This document shows positions 1-6,297 of a stretch of DNA of 50,360 bases, in pieces. Both the position numbers and the translations under genes were made by a program. The notes beneath the pieces are model-generated. The model saw only the letters and a program-made list of their open reading frames with translations, was not told where the DNA came from and searched no databases. Position 1 is the stretch's first letter, and every line of letters begins with the position of its first letter. The DNA is from Fodinibacter luteus (lineage in GTDB: Bacteria > Actinomycetota > Actinomycetes > Actinomycetales > Dermatophilaceae), in the NCBI RefSeq assembly GCF_039541575.1, contig NZ_BAABGM010000009.1:1-50360 (forward strand), written 5' to 3'.

Positions 1-66
1 ACCGGCTGGTCCATGCAACAACCGTACACATGTCCACCGACAGGCCCCCACCGTCATCCACACCCC
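1..66 (-). promoter_or_regulatory. 5' region of a second DUF222/HNH gene lying off the left edge
   Basis: Read on the minus strand, bases 11-63 match bases 34781-34834 almost base for base. The latter is the region just upstream of the DUF222/HNH endonuclease gene. The shared core includes TGTACGGTT(A/G)TTGCATGGA and, further upstream, TGTGGATGACGG. The simplest reading is a paralogous DUF222/HNH gene reading leftward out of the window, whose ATG (bases 12-14) may already be its start. DUF222/13E12-type genes are commonly multicopy in actinobacteria. Only the upstream sequence is visible, so the identity of the gene is inferred. Confidence 0.55.
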
Positions 67-121
67 ACCCCACTCATCGCCGGCGTCTTCTAGGCGCCAG
101 AGCGCCCGCCCTGTCGAGGAG

Positions 122-1051
122 TCACCGGACCCACTGCAGGCTGGCGTCGCGGGCCGCCTCGACCTGCGAGCCGGTCTGCCGCCGCGCCATCCTGCGCAGC
201 ACCCGTGGGGTCACGAGCGCGCCCACGACGGCCCACGTCCCGAGCACGACGACGGTCTCGGTGGTCCGCCAGCTGCCACCGAGCTCGAGTGCCGCGGCCT
301 CGTCGGGCAGGAACGCGGACCGCATCCCCAGGGCGATCCAGTACATCGGGAAGACCTGCGCCACGACCTGCACCCAGCCCCACAGGGCCTGGACCGGGTA
401 GAAGATCCCCGAGATGCCGGCCAGCACGAGCACCGGGAGCATCCCCCACGTGCCGACCTTCTGAGTGCTCGGCACGAGCGCTCCGATGACCATCCCGATG
501 GGCATGGTCGCCAGCAGCCCGAGCGGGATCACCCACGCGACCGTGAGCCACCCCGAGGGGTCGGCCATGAGGTCGTCGAAGAGCAGGAAGCTCGGCACGA
601 GGATGACGAGCATCTGGGGCAGGAGCGACAGCGACTGGAACAGCAGCTGGCCGGTGAAGTACCCCTGCAGGCCGTGCGGCACGGCCTTGTGGCGCAGGAG
701 CGTGCCGTCCTCCTTCTCCATCGCGAGCGCGTAGGCCGGGCCGATGATCACCCCGAAGGCGATGAAGGCGCCGAGGATGCTCGGCAGCGCCACCGAGGGC
801 AGCATGAGGTCGGTGCCCTCGACCTCGGTGTCGCGCCGCAGGTACAGGTAGCCGACGGTGGCCGCCCCGGTGAAGAGGTAGAAGCCCTGGTCCTGGGTGC
901 TGCGGACGCTCTGGAGGAACTCGGTCCAGCCGCGGTCGAGCCCGAGCCGCACGGCGTTGCGCGACGCGTGCGCGGGTGACCGGCTCGCCCCGACTGCCCC
1001 GGGCGGCGGGCTGGCGGCGTTCCCGGGGCCATGGGGGTCCGGCGCAGTCAT
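122..1051 (-). CDS. ABC-2 type transporter permease
   Basis: A 309-residue integral membrane protein with about six hydrophobic segments after a cytoplasmic N-terminus of about 70 residues. This is the layout of ABC-2 permeases that export drugs, antibiotics or peptides. The ATG overlaps the TGA of the upstream ATPase gene (ATGA), so the two are translationally coupled and should form one exporter. The C-terminal tail is basic (RRMARRQ) and probably cytoplasmic. The pair lies about 1.3 kb from a RiPP cluster and could export its product, but two unrelated genes lie between, so this link is only a guess. Confidence 0.85.
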   Translation of the reverse strand: MTAPDPHGPGNAASPPPGAVGASRSPAHASRNAVRLGLDRGWTEFLQSVRSTQDQGFYLFTGAATVGYLYLRRDTEVEGTDLMLPSVALPSILGAFIAFGVIIGPAYALAMEKEDGTLLRHKAVPHGLQGYFTGQLLFQSLSLLPQMLVILVPSFLLFDDLMADPSGWLTVAWVIPLGLLATMPIGMVIGALVPSTQKVGTWGMLPVLVLAGISGIFYPVQALWGWVQVVAQVFPMYWIALGMRSAFLPDEAAALELGGSWRTTETVVVLGTWAVVGALVTPRVLRRMARRQTGSQVEAARDASLQWVR

Positions 1052-1965
1052 CGGGTCACCTCCGCGAAGAGCCGGGCCGCCGCTTCACCGTGGCCGGCCT
1101 CGTGCTGCTGGACGAGCGCGAGGTAGGCGTCCTCGAGGCTGGCCCGGCGCACCTCGAGGTCGTGCACGTCGGCGCCGAGCTCGTCGAGCAGCTGCCGGAC
1201 GAAGGCCGTCGCGTCGGGCACCGACTCGTGGTGGCGTTCGCCGGATGCCGTCCACCTCACCTGGGCCTCCCCCTCGAGCCGACGGGACAGGCCGTCGACC
1301 GTGTCGTCGGCGACGATCCGCCCGGCCGCGAGGACGAGCACCCGGTCGGCGAGCTTCTCGGCCTCGTCGAGGTCGTGGGTCGTCAGCAGGATCGTCGTGC
1401 CCTCGGCTCGGGCGAGCCCGCGCACGAGGTCGTGGAACTCACGACGCGCCTGGGGGTCGAAGCCGGCCGTCGGCTCGTCGAGGAAGAGCAGCTCGGGCCG
1501 GCCGACGATCCCGACCGCGACGTCGAGCCGGCGCCGCTGGCCACCCGAGAGCGTAGCGATCTTGCGGTCGGCCAGCTGCGTGAGCCCCACGGTCTCGAGG
1601 AGGAGGTCGATGTCGTGCGGTCGTTGGCGCTCGGGCGTCGAGTAGGGCGCGAAGTAGCCGCCGAGCTGCGTCAGCAGCCGCCGGGGCGTCCACCGCGGGT
1701 GGTCGCGCCAGGACTGGAGCACGACGCCGGTGCGGGCTCGCCAGTCCTCGTCGGCGTGGGCGGGGTCCTGGCCGAGCACGCTCACGTCACCGGCGGACCG
1801 GATGCGGAACCCCTCGAGGATCTCGATCGTCGTCGTCTTCCCGGCACCGTTCGGGCCGAGGAGGCAGACCACCTCGCCCGCGCTGACGTCGAACTCCACC
1901 CCGGTGAGGACGTCGGCGGCGCCGTAGCGCATCCGCAGGTCGCGAACCGTCACCACCGGTTCCAT
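1048..1965 (-). CDS. ABC transporter ATP-binding protein (ABC-2 exporter)
   Basis: A 305-residue nucleotide-binding subunit. Visible motifs are Walker A GPNGAGKTT near residue 40, signature LSGGQRRRLDVA, Walker B LLFLDEPTAGFDP and the switch region TTHD. The extended ATP-binding fold with a C-terminal region of about 80 residues resembles the DrrA/CcmA-like drug-export group. I place the start at the ATG preceded by GGGAGGGG. An upstream in-frame extension of 36 residues has no ribosome site and low-complexity composition. The gene is coupled to the permease by a 4-base overlap. Substrate unknown. Confidence 0.92.
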   Translation of the reverse strand: MEPVVTVRDLRMRYGAADVLTGVEFDVSAGEVVCLLGPNGAGKTTTIEILEGFRIRSAGDVSVLGQDPAHADEDWRARTGVVLQSWRDHPRWTPRRLLTQLGGYFAPYSTPERQRPHDIDLLLETVGLTQLADRKIATLSGGQRRRLDVAVGIVGRPELLFLDEPTAGFDPQARREFHDLVRGLARAEGTTILLTTHDLDEAEKLADRVLVLAAGRIVADDTVDGLSRRLEGEAQVRWTASGERHHESVPDATAFVRQLLDELGADVHDLEVRRASLEDAYLALVQQHEAGHGEAAARLFAEVTR

Positions 1966-2169
1966 GGCCCCTCCCGAGCGTTCGGATGCCGGACCTTGAC
2001 CAGCGTAGGAGTCGGCACCGACAACCCGCCAGACCGGCAGCGTCCGGGGCGGCGCCAGCCGCAGCGCCGCCACTTGCAGCGCATCTCGGGTGGGCGAGGA
2101 TCCGGTGTCGTCGAAACGCGAGCTGCTCGAGGATGACGGCCGCCGCGCACGCGCGATGGGGCGCCGTGC

Positions 2170-2694
2170 TCACCAGTCCTCCAACGCCTCGGGCATGAGC
2201 CAGGCCGGGACCCCGGCGACGAGGGTCTCCTGGGTGATCCTGCTGTCGGTCACCCGCAGGAGGAACAGCTCGTCGGTGTCGTCGCGCTCGCCCGCGATGA
2301 CGCCGTCGAGGCGGTGGTCGAAGGTGAACTCCGCGAAGTCAGGGTTGTCGCTGCGCCTCGCCACGGCGTCTGGGCCGAGGTAGTGCCCGACGAGGAAGGT
2401 CAGCGTCTGCACTGCGTCGTTCGACTTCTCCGAGGCCCGCCAAGCAATGCGGTCACCGTGCGCGCAGACGCGCCAGTCGTGGACCCCACGGGGGATGTTC
2501 CGGGGAGGGCTCAGGGCGCCACCCCCCGCCTCGAAGGCTTTCGCCACCGAGGCTCGAGGGTTCATCGGCAGCCGCAACGGGTCACCGTCGGGAAGCCCAC
2601 CCCAGTCGGCGAAGCCGCTCAACCACTCCACCTCCGCCGGGTTGAGGTGGGGCGTGATCTCGAGGAAGCCCAGGTACCTCGTGCTGAAGCCCAC
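2170..2694 (-). CDS. hypothetical protein, 174 aa
   Basis: A GTG start preceded by AGGAG with six bases of spacing gives a 174-residue soluble protein beginning VGFSTRYLGFLEI. It is acidic and rich in aromatic residues, with no signal peptide or membrane segment. It contains the phrases HLNPAEVEWLSGFADWGG and DPLRLPMNP. I do not recognise the family. The composition (DDTDELFLLRVTDS) is that of a real globular protein, unlike the frame-shadow extension upstream of the GTG. It is divergent from the next gene, across a strong inverted repeat. Confidence 0.7.
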   Translation of the reverse strand: MGFSTRYLGFLEITPHLNPAEVEWLSGFADWGGLPDGDPLRLPMNPRASVAKAFEAGGGALSPPRNIPRGVHDWRVCAHGDRIAWRASEKSNDAVQTLTFLVGHYLGPDAVARRSDNPDFAEFTFDHRLDGVIAGERDDTDELFLLRVTDSRITQETLVAGVPAWLMPEALEDW

Positions 2695-2758
2695 GTCACT
2701 CTCCTGTGGTCGCCGGTCTCGGGACACCCAGCGTGCCCGGTCCGCTGCCGGCATCCCA

Positions 2759-2795
2759 GCCGTCATCCACAGGCACGGGGCCTGTGGATGACGGC
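2759..2795. repeat. perfect 16-bp inverted repeat between divergent genes
   Basis: Two perfectly complementary 16-base arms (2759-2774 and 2780-2795) flank a 5-base loop. The right arm contains the candidate ATG of the plus-strand gene. It could be an operator for the divergent pair, or an RNA hairpin hiding that start codon. The inner arm GCCTGTGGATGAC shares TGTGGATGACGG with the region upstream of the DUF222/HNH gene and with the left edge of the window, so it may belong to a dispersed repeat family. Confidence 0.7.
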
Positions 2796-3243
2796 CGGGA
2801 TCGTTGCGCGAGACCTGCCATTGCCGACCGCCGACCACACCGACCAGGAGGTGGTCGACGTCGTGCGCGTCTGCCGCGGCCTCCGCCCGCGTCGCGGCGA
2901 TGCATCCGACCTGCTGAGGACCCACGCCCAGGCACTCGTCGGCGATCGTCCCTGGGGTGAGGGCCGCTGGATGCCGCCGCAGTTCGTCCTCGTCACCGTC
3001 GTGTGCCGCTCGGGTCGCGTCGTCCCCGGTCCGGAGGAGCTGTTCTGGCTCAGCGCGTGGCGGTACAGCAACCACCTCGCCAACGCCTTCGACGGAGATG
3101 TGTACCTCGTGACCGAGCACGGGTGGACCGGGACCATCGACCAGCGGGCCGGCTTCTCACCGGCCCTCGGGGATGGGGCGAGGCACCTGACCGCGATCGG
3201 GCCGGACCTCGACCCGGGTCGAGCGCACCCGACGCCTACGTGA
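2788..3243 (+). CDS. hypothetical protein, 151 aa
   Basis: A 151-residue soluble protein with a well-formed central region (PPQFVLVTVVCRSGRV, WLSAWRYSNHLANAFDGDVYLVTEHGWTG). The ATG lies inside the right arm of a 16-bp inverted repeat and has only GGGG upstream as a ribosome site, so the true start may be the in-frame GTG at 2851. The spacing Leu-Phe-Trp-Leu-Ser-Ala-Trp and the acidic LVTEHGW motif do not match a family I know. It is divergent from the 174-residue gene and convergent with the moeZ-like gene. Confidence 0.6.
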   Translation: MTAGIVARDLPLPTADHTDQEVVDVVRVCRGLRPRRGDASDLLRTHAQALVGDRPWGEGRWMPPQFVLVTVVCRSGRVVPGPEELFWLSAWRYSNHLANAFDGDVYLVTEHGWTGTIDQRAGFSPALGDGARHLTAIGPDLDPGRAHPTPT

Positions 3244-3310
3244 TTCCTCTCCTCCACCGGGTACCTGCTCGCTGGGTGTCAGCGCACGACGCGCGGTCAC
3301 GTCCAGGCGG

Positions 3311-4504
3311 TCAGTACGCCGGCAGGCTTGGGTCGACGTCGCTGACCCACGCCAGCACGCCGCCCTCGACGTGCCGCGCCCCCAGGTGGCCGGCGTCGTG
3401 AAGGAGGGCGAGCGCCTCGGCCGAGCGCACCCCGGACTTGCACAGCAGGACGACCGGGCGGTCGTGTGGGAGGTCGGCCAACGCCGACCCGGTGCGGAAC
3501 CGACCCATGGGCAACGCGACGGAACCGGGGACGGCGACGATGTCGCGCTCCGCGGGCTCCCGGACGTCGATGAGGACGAAGTCCCCCTCGCCACCCTCGC
3601 GGCGCTCGAGCATGACCGCGAGCTCACGAGCGGAGATCGTGGACTCTGCCGGCACGGGTCGCGCGCGCACTCCACAGAAGTCCTCGTAGTCCTGGAGGCT
3701 CGTCACCGTCGGCTCCGGACCGCAGGCGGCGCAGCGCGGATCCTTGTCGAAGCGCAGGACCCTGGTCGACGGTGACAGGGCGTCATGGACGACGAGGCGA
3801 CCGATGAGGGGCTCCCCGAAACCCACGATGAGCTTGACGGCCTCGACCACCTGCATGGATCCGAGGACCCCGCACAGCGCTCCGAGCACCCCGCCCTCGG
3901 CGCAGCTCGGCACCATGCCCGGTGGCGGCGGCTCCGGGTACAGGCACCGGTAGCACGGGCCTCGGTCCGCCCAGAACACGCTCAGCTGACCGTCGAAGCG
4001 GAAGATCGACGCCCACACGTAGGGCTTGTGCAGCAGGACGCACGCATCGTTGATGAGGTAGCGAGTGGCGAAGTTGTCGGTTCCGTCGACCACCAGGTCG
4101 TAGGCCTCGAGGATGTCGAGGGCATTGGAGGCGTCGAGGCGTTCTCGGTGGACGACCACCTCGACGCCCGCGTTGACCTCGCCGACGGCATCGCGCGCCG
4201 ACTCCACCTTGGGGCGGCCGACGTCCTTCTCGCCGTGGATGACCTGACGCTGCTGGTTGGACTCGTCGACGACGTCGAAGTCGAGGAGCCCGATGGTGCC
4301 GATACCAGCCGCGGCGAGATACAGCGCCGCGGGAGAGCCGAGTCCGCCCGCGCCGACGACGAGCACCTTCGCCGCGCGCAGCCGACGCTGGCCGACCACG
4401 CCGACATCCGGGATGAGCAGGTGCCGGGAGTACCGGTGTACCTCGCCGGGGGTGAGCGCGGGTGCGGGCGACACGAGCGGCGTCCCGCGGGCGTCGTGGG
4501 CCAT
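3311..4504 (-). CDS. moeZ: MoeB/ThiF-type adenylyltransferase fused to rhodanese (MoeZ-like)
   Basis: A 397-residue E1-like enzyme. It should adenylate the C-terminal Gly-Gly of a small sulfur carrier, then transfer sulfur to make a thiocarboxylate. Visible are the nucleotide site VVGAGGLGSP near residue 50, the QRQVIHGEKDVGRPK segment, two CxxC zinc pairs (CYRC, CAAC) and a C-terminal rhodanese domain from about residue 285 with the active-site loop CKSGVRS. This is the MoeZ arrangement known to serve CysO, ThiS and MoaD in actinobacteria. It lies 3 bases downstream of a CysO-like gene and next to a YcaO/TfuA-containing RiPP cluster. Since TfuA proteins are known to use ThiS thiocarboxylate for thioamidation, a dedicated role is plausible. 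A housekeeping role cannot be excluded. Confidence 0.93.
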   Translation of the reverse strand: MAHDARGTPLVSPAPALTPGEVHRYSRHLLIPDVGVVGQRRLRAAKVLVVGAGGLGSPAALYLAAAGIGTIGLLDFDVVDESNQQRQVIHGEKDVGRPKVESARDAVGEVNAGVEVVVHRERLDASNALDILEAYDLVVDGTDNFATRYLINDACVLLHKPYVWASIFRFDGQLSVFWADRGPCYRCLYPEPPPPGMVPSCAEGGVLGALCGVLGSMQVVEAVKLIVGFGEPLIGRLVVHDALSPSTRVLRFDKDPRCAACGPEPTVTSLQDYEDFCGVRARPVPAESTISARELAVMLERREGGEGDFVLIDVREPAERDIVAVPGSVALPMGRFRTGSALADLPHDRPVVLLCKSGVRSAEALALLHDAGHLGARHVEGGVLAWVSDVDPSLPAY

Positions 4505-4507
4505 GGA

Positions 4508-4783
4508 CTACCCCCCTGCGAGCGCGAGGAGCACGGTGATCTCGTCGCCGTCCCGCACCGGGGTGTCGAGGCCGTGCCCCGTCGCGGCGTCGTCGTCGTT
4601 GACGTACAGGCGAAGGCACCGCCGGGGCCGGCCCACGTCATCGACGAGCTGTGCGCGAAGGTCGCTGTGCCTGTCACCGAGGTGCCCGAGCACCTCGCCG
4701 AGCGTGCCGCCCTGCAGCTCGATGCGGTCCAGCCCGTCGGCGGACACCCGTAGGTGTGCCGGAATCCTCAGTACGACAGCCAC
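4508..4783 (-). CDS. CysO/ThiS/MoaD-family sulfur carrier protein
   Basis: A 91-residue beta-grasp (ubiquitin-fold) protein ending in Ala-Gly-Gly, the tail that is adenylated and thiocarboxylated. The phrases LYVNDDDAATGHGLDTPVRDGDEITVL and LALAGG resemble mycobacterial CysO most closely. The GTG start is chosen for its GAGGAGG ribosome site 10 bases upstream; longer in-frame extensions are Arg-rich and unlike the family. It is co-transcribed with the MoeZ-like gene and divergent from the RiPP precursor. Likely role: sulfur donor, either for cysteine or cofactor synthesis or, by context, for TfuA/YcaO thioamidation of the precursor. Confidence 0.88.
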   Translation of the reverse strand: MAVVLRIPAHLRVSADGLDRIELQGGTLGEVLGHLGDRHSDLRAQLVDDVGRPRRCLRLYVNDDDAATGHGLDTPVRDGDEITVLLALAGG

Positions 4784-4920
4784 GCCCCACCAGCCTCCTC
4801 GATCCGCCCGCACCCTCACGGCATCCGCACGTCGGAAGATGCCTGGACGCGAACGGTACTCGCGCCGTGTCACGTCCACCACCCGATCGGCGACAAGAGG
4901 TTCCACCCCCTTCGCAGGGG

Positions 4921-4960
4921 TTGACCGCGTCATCCGTGCGGTGCCAGCATGCTATGACGT
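4921..4960 (+). promoter_or_regulatory. candidate promoter of the RiPP precursor gene
   Basis: TTGACC at 4921-4926 looks like a -35 element, with a weak -10 (CAGCAT, 18-base spacing). A better TATGAC lies 26 bases away. The stretch TTGACCGCGTC recurs exactly, on the minus strand, 73 bases before the start codon of the large biosynthetic operon; here it lies 68 bases before the precursor ATG. That repetition, not the quality of the hexamers, is the main support. Downstream lies the ribosome site GGGAGGGG at 4971-4978. Confidence 0.45.
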
Positions 4961-4988
4961 ACATCACTCAGGGAGGGGAAGTGGCGAC

Positions 4989-5312
4989 ATGACCGACGCT
5001 CAAATGGAGAAGCACGGGGGCCTGCACTTCCGGCTGGACGACGGATCCGTGTACTTCATCCGCAGCGAAGTACTCGAGGCCTGCAAGCTCTCGGGCGAGG
5101 AGCTCGAGGGGGCGGAGCGGGACCTGGGTGAACGTGGCACCAAGAGCCGTGACCTCGGCAAGGCAGGGGCGAAGGTCAAGGCCCGCACGCCGGCCGTGAC
5201 CGAGTCGGTGTTCATCGAGCGCGACATGCCGCCCCTGGAGTTCTCACCCATCGGTGAGGCGAAGCTGGGAGCGTCGCTCAAGGTGGCGCCGACCGTCATG
5301 TGCTGCTGGTAG
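4989..5312 (+). CDS. RiPP precursor peptide ending in Cys-Cys-Trp (candidate)
   Basis: A 107-residue protein with a strong ribosome site (GGGAGGGG, 10 bases before ATG). The first 45 residues form a probable leader (LHFRLDDGSVYFIRSEVLEACKL). A charged Lys/Arg/Glu-rich middle follows (about 46-68), then a tail that ends SLKVAPTVMCCW. The terminal Trp is the only Trp in the protein, and two of its three Cys directly precede it. The gene sits among enzymes matching these residues: a Trp halogenase, YcaO/TfuA and a split LanB acting on Ser/Thr. It is convergent with the biosynthetic operon and separated from it by a terminator hairpin. Cleavage site and core length cannot be read from sequence. 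It could instead be an accessory protein, but size, position and tail favour a precursor. Confidence 0.78.
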   Translation: MTDAQMEKHGGLHFRLDDGSVYFIRSEVLEACKLSGEELEGAERDLGERGTKSRDLGKAGAKVKARTPAVTESVFIERDMPPLEFSPIGEAKLGASLKVAPTVMCCW

Positions 5313-5347
5313 CCGACCGCACCTCGTAAGGCGACCACCGCCTCCGG

Positions 5348-5376
5348 CCGGAGCGGTCCCGTTCGGACCGTTCCGG
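5348..5376. terminator. terminator-like hairpin between convergent precursor and LanB operon
   Basis: Twelve-base arms (5348-5359 and 5365-5376, one G-U pair) enclose a 5-base loop. The right arm sequence GGACCGTTCCGGC repeats at 5385-5397, so alternative hairpins can form. No T-run follows on either strand, as is common for high-GC actinobacterial terminators. It lies 36 bases after the precursor stop and 25 bases from the stop of the convergent operon, so it could serve both. Confidence 0.65.
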
Positions 5377-5400
5377 CTCCTCACGGACCGTTCCGGCCCC

Positions 5401-6297
5401 TCACGGGCCCGGCCCGGTCGACGGGCCTCCGCGCATCCCGAGCCGGGGGTCCCATGCCTGGGCCATGGCCTGCGCCTGCACGGCTTGCCGGCGTCGGTCG
5501 AGCCCGAAGCGGTGGAAGTGGAAGACCGCCACGAAGGGCAGCAGCACCCGCAGGCCGCACTCCAGCTCGCCGTGGTGAGCGAGCCCCCGCAGCCCGGTCG
5601 CGAGGCGCGTGTTCGCTGTCCGGTAGCGCCGCAGCAGCTCCTGCTCACCGGCCGAGGCACCGTCGTCGAGCTCCTCCACGAGTCCTCCGAGCGCCACCCC
5701 AGCGGGGACGGGGTCCGGGTCGCGACCAGCGGCGTCGGCCGAGTTCCCCGCGACCGGCTGCGCTCCGCTCGCCTGACCCTCGTCGACGGGGTCCCCGACC
5801 ACCTGGCGCACGTTGCACCACGTGTCCCACACCTCGCCGCGGTCGTCGAGGGTGCGGGCGAAGAGGTCGTTGACGACGCGAGCCGTCAGGTCGTCGGCCG
5901 ACAGCCGGGTCGCTCCCAGCCGCTCGAGCCGGTCGTGGTCGACCCAGGAGCGGCTGTCGACGTCGAAGTAGTCGTGGACGAGCGACATCGACCGCGTCCC
6001 ACCGAACAGCCGGGTCTCAGGTTCGTAGATGCCCGCGGCGAAGGCGGTGACCGACCCGGCCTCCCGGAGCCGTCGCAGGGTCGCCTCCACCTTGGGCAGG
6101 ACGTGCTCGCGCGGTGCCGGACCTTCCAGCCTGAGGCGGATGTCCGGGGGCTTGCGCATGAAGTGGAACCGTCCGAGGTCTCCCTGGGCCCGCGCCTCGT
6201 CGAGCTGAGGCACGACGGCGTCGAAGACACGTCGCGCCTGCTCCAGCACCGGCCCGTCGGCACGTGACAGCCCGATGTTCAGCTGCACCCAGGTCAT
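5401..6297 (-). CDS. LanB C-terminal-type protein (SpaB_C / thiopeptide-type elimination domain)
   Basis: A 298-residue stand-alone SpaB_C-like protein beginning MTWVQLNIG. Family hallmarks are FHFMRKPPDIRLRLEG near residue 45, YEPETRLFGG near residue 95, and the DYFDVDS segment. In split LanB systems (thiopeptides, goadsporin) this partner eliminates glutamate from glutamylated Ser/Thr to give dehydroalanine or dehydrobutyrine; some members instead catalyse the thiopeptide cycloaddition. The ATG overlaps the TGA of the LanB N-terminal gene (ATGA). It is the last gene of the minus-strand operon. A Pro/Ala-rich insertion (about residues 188-207) interrupts the family pattern. Confidence 0.85.
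   Translation of the reverse strand: MTWVQLNIGLSRADGPVLEQARRVFDAVVPQLDEARAQGDLGRFHFMRKPPDIRLRLEGPAPREHVLPKVEATLRRLREAGSVTAFAAGIYEPETRLFGGTRSMSLVHDYFDVDSRSWVDHDRLERLGATRLSADDLTARVVNDLFARTLDDRGEVWDTWCNVRQVVGDPVDEGQASGAQPVAGNSADAAGRDPDPVPAGVALGGLVEELDDGASAGEQELLRRYRTANTRLATGLRGLAHHGELECGLRVLLPFVAVFHFHRFGLDRRRQAVQAQAMAQAWDPRLGMRGGPSTGPGP

Noticed and set aside
1048..2073. ATPase start 36 codons upstream of the chosen ATG
   Set aside because: No ribosome site and low-complexity residues, whereas the internal ATG has GGGAGGGG at normal spacing.
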